A stretch of 21,895 bases of DNA from a virus (IMGVR_UViG_3300034082_001305:1-21895); one strand, 5' to 3'. Numbered from the stretch's first letter, positions 13,377 to 20,737 are shown. Notes: generated from the letters alone by a model not told the origin. Numbers and translations: made by a program.

Positions 13377-14552
13377 ATGAAAATTCAATTTTGGTATAGT
13401 GATATTCTACCAAATACAAACATTAGAAATTCAATTGAAAAAATAGATAATAGTATCTTATTCAATAATATTGATACCAATACCATAGACACTACAAAAT
13501 TAAATTTTTTAGTTTTTTTATTAGAAAACGAATGGACGGTTCCACATAATAAAAACACAGCACATACACATTCTATTGAATTTATAGCATTGTTAACTAA
13601 ATTACAAAGTAAAAATTTTTATTTTATTGCAGATGGAGGCGAGGCCGAGCTTTTTAAAGATGAAGTATTTTCAAAGTTTCTTAATATATTAAACAATAAT
13701 AAATTTGATATTAATAAATTAATTGTTATAAACAATGATTTTTCTAAAGTTGGGTTTCACAAAATAAAATATGATAAATTTGTATTGAATACTTTATTTT
13801 TTCCACATTTTTTCTTAGCAACATATGATAACCTAAACAAATATATTAAAGATATTGTAACCAATAATAAAACAATACCTAATAAAAAATTCTTATGTTT
13901 AAATAGAAGAATGACTGATAAAAAATATAAAATTATTGAAGAATTGTATAATAGGGGATTACTAAATGATACCAGATTTACTTGGATAAAGAATTTCGTA
14001 TCCATCAATAATATAAATAAAGAATTGATATTAGAATACAATATAGACGTAAATGCTTTTAAATCAATTCAATTGGAAGATGATGTATCATACACTACTG
14101 ATGTAATTATGCAGGAAGAGAATTTACATATAATAAATCCAAACTGGTATTATCAAAGTAAAGTTAATATTATAAGTGAAACGATGTTATATGACAATAG
14201 AATTCATATTACGGAAAAAACATGGAAACCAATTTATTTAGGCGTTCCCTTTGTTATATATGCGCCATCAAAACACTATCTTAAAACATTAAGAGATATG
14301 GGATTTAAAACATTTAATTCAGTAATCAACGAGGATTATGATGAAATGAATGGTAAAGATAAAATAAAAAAAATTATAGATAGTGCATTAGAATTATCAA
14401 ATGTTTATAATAGTAAAGAGGTTTTGGATATATGTAAATTTAATCAAAAATTATATTTTGATTTTCAATATAGAAAACAAATATATAAAGAACTTTTTTT
14501 AAATAAAATATGTGATGTTCAAAATTTAACAATTCCTAAAACTTTAATTTAA
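13377..14552 (+). CDS. Glycosyltransferase-like protein, paralog C
   Basis: A 391-residue protein sharing with paralogs A (2985) and B (4232) the C-terminal block: SETMLYDNRIHITEKTWKPI followed by YLGVPFVIYAPSKHYLKTLR and GFKTF. The strongest feature is HITEKTWKPIYLGVPFVIY, which is the typical donor-site stretch of GT10-like and related GT-B enzymes; it also resembles many uncharacterised marine phage and giant-virus proteins. The N-terminal half (LNFLVFLLENEW, SKNFYFIADGGEAELF, KLIVINNDF) has Rossmann-like strands. It starts right after the radical SAM stop (0 nt) and its stop overlaps the next ATG (TAATG). C-terminus IPKTLI is a full copy of the shared tail. Unlike A and B it carries the tail and has a lower GC composition, so it belongs to this cassette. 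Acceptor and donor unknown. Confidence 0.6.
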   Translation: MKIQFWYSDILPNTNIRNSIEKIDNSILFNNIDTNTIDTTKLNFLVFLLENEWTVPHNKNTAHTHSIEFIALLTKLQSKNFYFIADGGEAELFKDEVFSKFLNILNNNKFDINKLIVINNDFSKVGFHKIKYDKFVLNTLFFPHFFLATYDNLNKYIKDIVTNNKTIPNKKFLCLNRRMTDKKYKIIEELYNRGLLNDTRFTWIKNFVSINNINKELILEYNIDVNAFKSIQLEDDVSYTTDVIMQEENLHIINPNWYYQSKVNIISETMLYDNRIHITEKTWKPIYLGVPFVIYAPSKHYLKTLRDMGFKTFNSVINEDYDEMNGKDKIKKIIDSALELSNVYNSKEVLDICKFNQKLYFDFQYRKQIYKELFLNKICDVQNLTIPKTLI

Positions 14553-15073
14553 TGAAAATCGTATTTAGTAAAGAGGAATGTACTTACATAATCAATTTAT
14601 CAAAGGAATTAGAACAATTAGATTCTTTTGGTAAACATGAATATTCCAATAATGATAAAACTTTTAAGGTAAACTATGATGTGTGGTTAATTAATAGAAA
14701 CGAAAAAACTCAATGGGTATTTGATAAAATTCACATGTATTTTACAAATAAAACTAATTTAAAAATAAAAAAAGAATTAGATAAAATATACATACACAAA
14801 TATATTGAAGGCCAACAATTTGAAAAACACACCGACACATATTATAAAACACAAATACACAATGTGGGAGTATGTTTAAACAATGATTATGATGGAGGAG
14901 AATTTGTTTTATATAATCCAAAAGAACAATTACCAAAAGAAACAGGTAACATATATACTTTTCCTAGTCAAAGAATGCATGAAGTAAAAAAAATAATAAA
15001 AGGTGAAAGATGGAGTATAATTGGATTTTTACATATTAATAATTTAGATTTCCCAAAAACGTCACTAATATGA
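14552..15073 (+). CDS. 2OG-Fe(II) oxygenase 3
   Basis: A 173-residue oxygenase: KEECTYIINL at 7-16, IHKYIEGQQFEKHTDTYY with the H-x-D pair His93 and Asp95, GVCLNNDYDGGEFVLY at 106-121 (typical DYxGGEF core), distal His143 (RMHEVKKII) and 2OG-binding Arg153 (GERWSIIGFLH). The DYDGGEF motif places it in the P4Hc/Rps23-like group. It overlaps the preceding gene by one base and the next by four (ATGA), which implies translational coupling. The C-terminus FPKTSLI is a copy of the tail with one inserted Ser. The three oxygenases differ in sequence, so they are probably not recent duplicates but have separate substrates or steps. Confidence 0.83.
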   Translation: MKIVFSKEECTYIINLSKELEQLDSFGKHEYSNNDKTFKVNYDVWLINRNEKTQWVFDKIHMYFTNKTNLKIKKELDKIYIHKYIEGQQFEKHTDTYYKTQIHNVGVCLNNDYDGGEFVLYNPKEQLPKETGNIYTFPSQRMHEVKKIIKGERWSIIGFLHINNLDFPKTSLI

Positions 15074-15627
15074 AAATTGCAATCACAGGCCACTCAGAGG
15101 GAATTGGAAATGATATTTATTTAAATTTAATAAAAGAATACGATGTTATAGGATTTAGTAGAAGTAATGGTTTTAATATAAAAACCCCAAATAAAATTAT
15201 TGAACAATTAGAAAATTGTGATGTTTTTATAAACAACGCATATGAAAAAAATTATCAAACAATATTATTTGAATTAATTTTTGACAAATGGAAATTTTTA
15301 CCAAAAACAATTATTAATATGAATAGTAGTTGTGTTTATCATTCATCCGATTGGTCTCCTGAATATGCAAATAATAAAAAAGAATTAAAAAAAGTATCTT
15401 TAAATACCATTACAAATTATAAAAATAAAAAAGTTAGAGTTATAAATTTATATCCATCTACACTATCAACACATACGGGGTTTGAAAGTTTAAATAAATT
15501 AGATACTGAAAATCTTGCAAAAATGATAAATTGGTTAATAAAACAACCTCAGGAAATTGAAATTAGAGAAATGAGTATATATTGTACAACATTAGAGAAA
15601 GAATTTAAAATAGATAAATTAATATGA
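15070..15627 (+). CDS. SDR-like NAD(P)-dependent oxidoreductase
   Basis: A 185-residue short-chain dehydrogenase-like protein: nucleotide-binding TGHSEGIG at 6-13 (TGxxxGIG), INNAY at 54-58 (NNAG-like), catalytic-type Ser86/Ser87 (NMNSSCVYH) and Y-x3-K at Tyr99 and Lys103 (EYANNKKEL), then VINLYPSTLST at about 124-134 in place of the PG motif. It is shorter than usual SDRs (about 250), lacking much of the substrate-binding C-terminus, so it may be a trimmed enzyme acting on a nucleotide sugar or an oxidised alcohol made by the oxygenases. Start overlaps oxygenase 3 by four bases and its end overlaps the SGNH gene by four. C-terminus KIDKLI is a weaker tail copy (Lys in the Thr position). Confidence 0.75.
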   Translation: MKIAITGHSEGIGNDIYLNLIKEYDVIGFSRSNGFNIKTPNKIIEQLENCDVFINNAYEKNYQTILFELIFDKWKFLPKTIINMNSSCVYHSSDWSPEYANNKKELKKVSLNTITNYKNKKVRVINLYPSTLSTHTGFESLNKLDTENLAKMINWLIKQPQEIEIREMSIYCTTLEKEFKIDKLI

Positions 15628-16400
15628 AACCATTAGAATATTGGAATCCTGAAGGATTTGAAATATCATCGTTTAGAAACAATTTAAGTGAAAGAGTTAA
15701 TCAAACATATAAAGATTCGGGTTCAGATATTACAGGAAATTGCACTTACACTTATAATGAATTGGGGTTTAGAGGAGCTAGTATAAAAAAAGAAGGGTTT
15801 AAGGTAATGTCATTAGGTTGTTCTATTACTGAGGGAGTTGGTGTAAATGATAACGAAACATGGTCACATCAATTGTGTAAATTAATACCAAATGGAGTTG
15901 ATTTAAATTTCGGATGTGGTGGTAGAAGTAATGATTATATCACCCGTTGTTTGATGACATATTACGATTTAGTAAAACCTGATTTAGTTTTAATTATGTA
16001 TACCGAATCACATAGACGAGAATTTTATACCAATGAAGGTGGTATAGAACCATTCCACCATAAAAGTTGGGGGTATTTTAAAGAAACCGAAAATGGTGTA
16101 AATGAACATAATGCACATCTTACTTTATTAAATAAATCAAACAATTTTATCAATTGGTATAAAAACCATCAATTAATAAAATTATTTTTAGAATCAAAAC
16201 AATGTAATTGGGTTTGGAATGGATGGTATGCAACTAATGATTATAATGATAATAATAGATTTGATGGTGAATTTTATCCATTTATAGATTATGGTATTGA
16301 TGGTGCACATCCAGGATACATACATAATAAAGAATATTCAAAAAAATTATATACATATCTTGTTAATAATCAATTAATTACAACAAATATTCTAAAATAA
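15624..16400 (+). CDS. SGNH/GDSL hydrolase-like protein 1
   Basis: A 258-residue protein with the SGNH blocks: LGCSITEG at 64-71 (Ser67 as nucleophile), FGCGGRSND at 96-104 (Gly and Asn of blocks II and III), and DGAHPG at 226-231 (Asp226 and His229 of block V). The block order and spacing fit a cytosolic SGNH esterase or acyl/acetyl-transferase domain, often involved in adding or removing acetyl groups on glycans. The middle contains an aromatic/His-rich stretch (HRREFYTNEGGIEPFHHKSW). It overlaps the SDR gene by four bases and ends the cassette before the lipoprotein promoter. It ends NNQLITTNILK rather than with the shared tail, although an NQLI string precedes the last six residues. Confidence 0.77.
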   Translation: MKPLEYWNPEGFEISSFRNNLSERVNQTYKDSGSDITGNCTYTYNELGFRGASIKKEGFKVMSLGCSITEGVGVNDNETWSHQLCKLIPNGVDLNFGCGGRSNDYITRCLMTYYDLVKPDLVLIMYTESHRREFYTNEGGIEPFHHKSWGYFKETENGVNEHNAHLTLLNKSNNFINWYKNHQLIKLFLESKQCNWVWNGWYATNDYNDNNRFDGEFYPFIDYGIDGAHPGYIHNKEYSKKLYTYLVNNQLITTNILK

Positions 16401-16431
16401 TTGGTAAAGTCCTAATAATTTCGTATCTTTA
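16401..16431 (+). promoter_or_regulatory. Bacteroidota-type promoter for the lipoprotein, P4
   Basis: TTG at 16401-16403 and TATCTTTA at 16424-16431 are 20 nt apart. Transcription would begin about 20 nt before ATG 16456, giving the lipoprotein its own expression separate from the enzyme cassette. Confidence 0.6.
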
Positions 16432-16455
16432 AGTATAAACATTAAACCCTAAGAT

Positions 16456-17064
16456 ATGAAGATTTTATCCTTAATTGGCATAGTTTTACTATGTTCGTGT
16501 AATAAAGATATTGTTACACCTATTCCACCACAACACACTATTTCATTTACAATTGATTCAGCATTAAATTCAAATGGTAAACAAAGTTTATTATTGGATA
16601 ATAATGGATTTTATCATTTAGTATTATCTACAACAACAAATCAAACGTTAAGTAGAATTACTGGTAAATTTTTAGTAGATGGTAAACCTAATCAAATACC
16701 TTCACCTGTTACAGGTAGAATAGAATGGAGTAGTTCTCACTATTGGCTTTTAAAAGCCGGTGATTCGGTTGGTAGTATCGTTAAAACCTATTTTAATCCA
16801 TACACCGGTCAATTACAAATATCACAATTGCCGACATTAATTAATCAAAAAGATGAATTAATTCCTATTGTAAATGGTACATCACAATTAGGATATTTTT
16901 CAGGTGAGGTAAATACAATGGGTGCACCAATATATAAAATGAAAGGTGATACGATTACAATTATAGGAAAAGCAAAATTCACAATTGAAATACCAAACTC
17001 AAAATTATTTTCAGATGTAAAAATAGATTCAATACAAAAATCTATTAGAATAATTTGTGATTAG
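16456..17064 (+). CDS. Surface-type lipoprotein (202 aa)
   Basis: The first 15 residues, MKILSLIGIVLLCSC, form a lipoprotein signal with lipobox L-C-S-C and Cys15 as the lipidated residue. The mature start C-N-K-D followed by a Pro-rich linker (VTPIPPQ) is typical of Bacteroidota lipoproteins; Lys-acidic residues right after the Cys resemble surface-export signals known in this phylum. The mature ~185 residues are predicted strand-rich (HTISFTIDSAL; TGRIEWSSSHYWLLKAGDSV; KFTIEIPNS) with no catalytic motif. It is separately promoted by P4. In phages, lipoproteins of this size can block receptors against superinfection; that role is inferred. The phage origin of a host-type signal fits adaptation to, or capture from, a Bacteroidota host. 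Confidence 0.72.
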   Translation: MKILSLIGIVLLCSCNKDIVTPIPPQHTISFTIDSALNSNGKQSLLLDNNGFYHLVLSTTTNQTLSRITGKFLVDGKPNQIPSPVTGRIEWSSSHYWLLKAGDSVGSIVKTYFNPYTGQLQISQLPTLINQKDELIPIVNGTSQLGYFSGEVNTMGAPIYKMKGDTITIIGKAKFTIEIPNSKLFSDVKIDSIQKSIRIICD

Positions 17065-17084
17065 GAAAAAAAGTTGTATATTTG
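17054..17084 (+). promoter_or_regulatory. Bacteroidota-type promoter, P5
   Basis: TTTG at 17054-17057 and TATATTTG at 17077-17084 are 19 nt apart, a full match to the Bacteroidota consensus. The -33 box lies inside the end of the lipoprotein gene. The start of transcription falls at about 17088-17091, at or next to the first ATG. Confidence 0.7.
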
Positions 17085-17088
17085 ATTT

Positions 17089-17394
17089 ATGATAACAATG
17101 CCACAAACACCAATTACCGACCATTCTTTTAAAAGATGGAATGCAATTAAAATAGAAGAAAGTGATGGTGAAAATAATTATTATTATTGGATTATACCAC
17201 TACCCAATGGTGATGAGCTTAAAACTATTAATAGACCTACAATGATATCTATCGCAAGTGACGAGTGGAAAGCTATGGAAATAAATGAAGGTGAATATTT
17301 AATAACCCTATTTGATAATTTACCAATGTTAGAAACCGAAGAAGAAATTGAACTTTTATATAAAATCTTAACAAAAGAAAATTTAACAAAATGA
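17089..17394 (+). CDS. Hypothetical protein (101 aa), near-leaderless
   Basis: An unrecognised 101-residue acidic protein with strand-turn composition (YYYWIIPLPNGDELK) and a helical end (ETEEEIELLYKILTKENLTK). ATG 17089 coincides with the predicted transcription start of P5, so either the mRNA is leaderless or the true start is ATG 17098 (MPQTPITDHSFKRW, 98 aa). The stop overlaps the next start as ATGA, coupling it to the HD hydrolase, suggesting that the two proteins work together. No Cys, signal peptide or catalytic motif visible. Confidence 0.65.
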   Translation: MITMPQTPITDHSFKRWNAIKIEESDGENNYYYWIIPLPNGDELKTINRPTMISIASDEWKAMEINEGEYLITLFDNLPMLETEEEIELLYKILTKENLTK

Positions 17395-18065
17395 AAAAAA
17401 CAGAAGCAGAATTAAAAGCAAACTACGATAAGTTTCTAGCCATCGTTAACAAATATTTTACAGGCGAAAGATTAGAAAAACTTTTGTTTATGTACTCGGA
17501 TGATGAATTAGGTGGAAACTTAATGGTATCACCTGCAAGTGGTAATAAAAACTATCACAATGCATATGAGGGTGGGTATATTGACCATATCTTTAATGTA
17601 TGTAAGAACGCATTAAAAATGAAAAAAACATTTGAAGAAGCGGGTGGAGTATGTGATTTCACCGAAGAAGAATTACTATTTGTTGCAATACATCATGATT
17701 TGGGTAAATTGGGTACTAAAGAAGAACTACATTATGCACCAAATGATTCTAAATGGCATATTGAAAATAGAGGTGAGTTATACAAAAGAAATGAAAAAAA
17801 CTCTTTTATGGCAATAACTGATAGAACATTATTTACATTATCCAAATATGGTATTGTAATTAATGAGAACGAATATTTTGGTATAAAACTTACGGATGGT
17901 CTATACGATGAGGACAATGAAAAATATTATAAAGTATATGATACATCAAAATATCTTAAATCAAATATTCAGTATATTATGCATTGGGCAGACCATATGA
18001 GTACGGTAATTGAAAGACAGTCGGTAAAAGATGACAAATTTTCATTTAATGTTGGTAAATTCTAA
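17391..18065 (+). CDS. HD-domain phosphohydrolase
   Basis: A 224-residue protein with the HD superfamily metal ligands: His66 (GGYIDHIFNV), His102-Asp103 (AIHHDLGKLG) and Asp201 (WADHMST). The HHDLGK motif is highly typical. HD proteins hydrolyse phosphate esters, often nucleotides (dNTPs, cyclic or alarmone nucleotides); versions of this kind are common accessory genes in large aquatic phages. A middle insertion (about 110-190) with many charged and aromatic residues probably shapes substrate choice. No regulatory or second catalytic domain. It overlaps the 17089 gene by four bases. Substrate uncertain; nucleotide hydrolysis to manage host pools or signalling is the best guess. Confidence 0.8.
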   Translation: MKKTEAELKANYDKFLAIVNKYFTGERLEKLLFMYSDDELGGNLMVSPASGNKNYHNAYEGGYIDHIFNVCKNALKMKKTFEEAGGVCDFTEEELLFVAIHHDLGKLGTKEELHYAPNDSKWHIENRGELYKRNEKNSFMAITDRTLFTLSKYGIVINENEYFGIKLTDGLYDEDNEKYYKVYDTSKYLKSNIQYIMHWADHMSTVIERQSVKDDKFSFNVGKF

Positions 18066-18069
18066 CAAA

Positions 18070-18101
18070 TTGTCAGATTAAACCCAATGGTATAGTATTT
18101 G
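18070..18101 (+). promoter_or_regulatory. Weak candidate promoter before the sHsp gene
   Basis: TTG at 18070-18072 and TAGTATTTG at 18093-18101 are 20 nt apart; the second box has one base too many compared with TAnnTTTG. A 30-40 nt A-rich leader would precede ATG 18140. Confidence 0.3.
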
Positions 18102-18139
18102 AACTATATAGAATATTATTAACAAAAAAAAATTAAATT

Positions 18140-18547
18140 ATGATTATTAATGAATTTGACAGATTATTAAACGATTGGTTTGTAGATGATGCATACCAAA
18201 ACTGGACAGCGGCCAGAAAAACAAGAACAGCTACTTCAAATCACAAACAAGTAGTAGTTGATATAAACGAAGATATCTTACGAATTGGATTAGCAGTTCC
18301 TGGCCAAACAAAGGAAACATTAGAAATTACAATTGAGCAAAACTTTATTAAAGTAAAATCAATAGAAAAAGAAACCGATGATAAAATTTGGAATGCAATT
18401 GCACTTCCTGTTGATGAAATGTTAAATATTGGAACTAATTGGGACCTTAGTGCTACATTAGCAACGGTAAAAGATGGTATATTACATATCTCTTTACCTA
18501 AGATAGAAGAAAAGAAGCCAAAAAAAGTATCCATTAAAGTTGGATAA
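18140..18547 (+). CDS. Small heat-shock protein (Hsp20 / alpha-crystallin)
   Basis: A 135-residue Hsp20-family chaperone. Residues about 1-35 are the variable N-terminal arm (FDRLLNDWF), the alpha-crystallin domain spans about 36-125 (VVVDINEDILRIGLAVPGQT; LEITIEQNFIKVKSIE), and DGILHISLPK at about 113-122 is the family's end-of-domain signature. The tail (EKKPKKVSIKVG) contains an I-x-V element (IKV), which in this family docks subunits into oligomers. It would hold unfolding proteins in the cytoplasm without ATP. Phage Hsp20 genes are well known from aquatic T4-like phages. It is separated from the HD gene by 74 nt with a weak promoter, and its 3' end overlaps promoter P6. Confidence 0.85.
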   Translation: MIINEFDRLLNDWFVDDAYQNWTAARKTRTATSNHKQVVVDINEDILRIGLAVPGQTKETLEITIEQNFIKVKSIEKETDDKIWNAIALPVDEMLNIGTNWDLSATLATVKDGILHISLPKIEEKKPKKVSIKVG

Positions 18548-18570
18548 CTCAGTTATATTTCGTATATTTG
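18540..18570 (+). promoter_or_regulatory. Bacteroidota-type promoter, P6
   Basis: TTG at 18540-18542 and TATATTTG at 18563-18570, 20 nt apart, form the best promoter match in the window. It overlaps the end of the sHsp gene. Transcription would start around 18574-18577, inside the 5' arm of the terminator stem that follows. Confidence 0.7.
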
Positions 18571-18599
18571 AAAGGTAGTCACAAAGACTACCTTTTTTT
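18571..18599 (+). terminator. Intrinsic terminator overlapping the P6 start
   Basis: AAAGGTAGTC (18571-18580) and GACTACCTTT (18586-18595) form a perfect 10-bp stem with loop ACAAA, and T runs from 18593 to 18599. ATG 18600 follows at once. It would stop transcripts coming from the sHsp gene, while transcripts starting at P6 would lack most of the 5' arm. Confidence 0.85.
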
Positions 18600-19436
18600 A
18601 TGATACAAGATAAATTTAATCAAATATATTTTAATGGTTGCTCGTTTACCGAAGGTGGTGGATTTGAAGCAAAGAAAGAACACGTTAGAGCAGCATATAA
18701 AGAACAATACGGATTCGAATATGAATCACAAGTAGATGTTTGTTATCCTACATTAGTTGGAAAGCAATTGGCGATTAAAATAATAAATGATGCAAAGTGT
18801 GGTAGTGGTACGGATAGAATTATTAGAAAAGTATATGATTACATTCTAAAAAATACATTAGATGAAGTTAAAAAAACCCTATTCATATTAGAATTACCTG
18901 ATGCGATAAATAGATTAGATGTGTTTTCAAACAAATACAATAAATATTTAATTGCAAATACTAATTATGATAGTAATGGAAAAGTAGAAGGTGTACACAC
19001 TGCATTCAATTGGATTAATGAGGGTCAAATAAAAGATGAATTCTACAAAGATACTATTACTCCTATAATTAAACAATATTCAAATAATTTTATAAATCCA
19101 ATTCAATGGGAGTTAGAAACTGCTAAAAAATATTTAGGATTATGTTCATTTTTTGAATTACATAATATAGAATATTACATATCGGGTAATTACACTTATT
19201 TTATTAGCCAAATTGATTTTAATAAATTTATTCCAAATTTTCGTAATAATAGAATTTTAAAATTACAAATTAATGGTGAAATTGAAAATAATATCGTTAC
19301 ATTAAGTGAAAAAACTAAAACAAGAATATTCGATGAAATTGGGGTTGATGTAATAAATGATGGACATCCTGGCTTTCAAGCTCACCAACTATGGGCGAAT
19401 GGTATAGTTGGATTTCTAAATAACAAATATTTATAA
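18600..19436 (+). CDS. SGNH/GDSL hydrolase-like protein 2
   Basis: A 278-residue protein with FNGCSFTEG at 11-19 (Ser15, block I), a GSGTDRI segment at about 63-69 (block II/III-like) and NDGHPG at 253-258 (Asp254, His256 of block V). The Asp-His spacing is one residue shorter than usual, so hydrolytic activity should be checked. It is not a close copy of SGNH protein 1 and is much less AT-skewed. Long insert at ~100-230 (VHTAFNWINEGQIKDEFYKD) suggests a specific ligand. Related stand-alone SGNH-like proteins recur in large phages with unknown jobs. It is driven by P6 and starts directly after a terminator T-run, so its mRNA leader is only about 25 nt. The last residues are NNKYL, not the shared tail. 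Confidence 0.75.
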   Translation: MIQDKFNQIYFNGCSFTEGGGFEAKKEHVRAAYKEQYGFEYESQVDVCYPTLVGKQLAIKIINDAKCGSGTDRIIRKVYDYILKNTLDEVKKTLFILELPDAINRLDVFSNKYNKYLIANTNYDSNGKVEGVHTAFNWINEGQIKDEFYKDTITPIIKQYSNNFINPIQWELETAKKYLGLCSFFELHNIEYYISGNYTYFISQIDFNKFIPNFRNNRILKLQINGEIENNIVTLSEKTKTRIFDEIGVDVINDGHPGFQAHQLWANGIVGFLNNKYL

Positions 19437-19448
19437 AAAATAAAGTGT

Positions 19449-19631
19449 ATGAGATACAAAGAACAAATCAGAAAAAGTTTAGAAGCAATTGAAATTAGAA
19501 CAAACTTCTTAAAACAAGCAGCAGAAGGTAGTAAACAAATCACAAACATAGATGCAGTCAAAATGTTTGATGAAGTATTGTTTGCATTAGGCAAGGTTAA
19601 TGATTTAATTGACTTAGAAAGAGAGGGATAA
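19449..19631 (+). CDS. Hypothetical small helical protein (60 aa)
   Basis: A 60-residue, mostly helical protein (MRYKEQIRKSLEAIEIRTNF; VKMFDEVLFALGKVNDLIDL) with heptad-like hydrophobic spacing, consistent with a small coiled-coil adaptor. It follows the SGNH gene by 12 nt, and its TAA overlaps the ATG of the membrane coiled-coil protein (TAATG at 19629-19633), so it is translationally coupled to it and may bind its coiled coil. A GAGAGGG element near its end serves as ribosome site for the next gene. I do not recognise a family. Confidence 0.65.
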   Translation: MRYKEQIRKSLEAIEIRTNFLKQAAEGSKQITNIDAVKMFDEVLFALGKVNDLIDLEREG

Positions 19632-20737
19632 TGAATTGGTTAAAATGGTTAGTAGGAATATCCGCATTAATCATTGCTGGGTGTGCTGCGTACTTTTCAG
19701 TAACGGGATTGGGTGTTCTATTTAGTGGAGCAGCTTTATCTGTAATGGTAATGGCAGGTTCATTGGAATTTGCCAAATTAGTAGCAGCAACTTATCTAAA
19801 ACAAAAGTGGAATGATATAGGTGGATTTAATAAGTGGTATTTGGTATCGGCAGTTGCATTATTGATGGTAATTACATCGGCGGGTATATTTGGTTATCTT
19901 TCAAATGCGTTCCAACAACAGAACTTAAAATTACAACAGGTAGATAGAGAGATTGCGGTATATTCTACTAAGATTACCACTAACGATGCTCAAATCGGAC
20001 AGTTGTCGGCACAATTAGGACAATTGTCGGCAACTCAGAACACAATTTTAGATAAAGGTAAGGTGAGTAGCCGACTTTTACGTTCAATTGATAGTAAAGA
20101 TAGACAGGTTGTAAATATTAATAAGCAAATTAGTAGTTTACAAAAAGAAAATGCTAAAAGTAACGATGAAATCAATAAAATCAAAGTGACAAACTTAGAT
20201 TTAGAGAAAGAAGTGGGTGGATTTAGGTTTGTTGCTGAAGCGTTTGGTATGGAATTGAAAAATGTAGTAAAATTCTTCATATTTTTGATTGTAATTGTGT
20301 TTGACCCATTGGCAGTTGCGTTAATTATTGCATTTAACGGAATGATTGATAATAAAAAGACAAAACAAAGAAAATTATTAGGTGAAATAATAGAAAATGA
20401 CGAAAAATTGGGATTATATGATAATTTAGACGATTTGATGGAAGAAAACTACAAAAATTACCAAATATACGGAGATAGTGGAAAATATTCTACAAAAAAG
20501 AATAAAAATGAAGGTATAGTAGAAAATATTCCTCAAAATGAACCAATAGAACCCTTACTAATACCATATTACGCCGAACCTACGTTTGATTGGGATAATA
20601 AGAATCTATGGATAAACAACCCCTCAGCAGTGAAATATTGGATGAATAATGGTAATTCTATACACAAATACAATAAATTATATAGAGACCATCTAAACGA
20701 AGTAGATAACAAAGATGATTTAACAAAAACATACTAA
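19631..20737 (+). CDS. Four-helix membrane protein with cytoplasmic coiled coil
   Basis: A 368-residue membrane protein. Hydrophobic segments are at about 5-24, 28-50, 70-91 and 213-236. Between the third and fourth lies a long heptad-rich coiled coil (~93-195; QQQNLKLQQVDREIAVYSTK and QISSLQKENAKSNDEINKIK). After the fourth span, FDPLAVALIIAFNG is strongly conserved-looking, and residues 240-368 are a polar tail with an Asp/Trp-rich segment (PTFDWDNKNLW). There is no enzymatic motif. I have seen this arrangement in large marine phages as an uncharacterised inner-membrane protein; possible roles are lysis control, infection-time membrane remodelling or exclusion. Translationally coupled to the 60-aa gene and followed by the IscU-like gene after 6 nt. 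Confidence 0.68.
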   Translation: MNWLKWLVGISALIIAGCAAYFSVTGLGVLFSGAALSVMVMAGSLEFAKLVAATYLKQKWNDIGGFNKWYLVSAVALLMVITSAGIFGYLSNAFQQQNLKLQQVDREIAVYSTKITTNDAQIGQLSAQLGQLSATQNTILDKGKVSSRLLRSIDSKDRQVVNINKQISSLQKENAKSNDEINKIKVTNLDLEKEVGGFRFVAEAFGMELKNVVKFFIFLIVIVFDPLAVALIIAFNGMIDNKKTKQRKLLGEIIENDEKLGLYDNLDDLMEENYKNYQIYGDSGKYSTKKNKNEGIVENIPQNEPIEPLLIPYYAEPTFDWDNKNLWINNPSAVKYWMNNGNSIHKYNKLYRDHLNEVDNKDDLTKTY

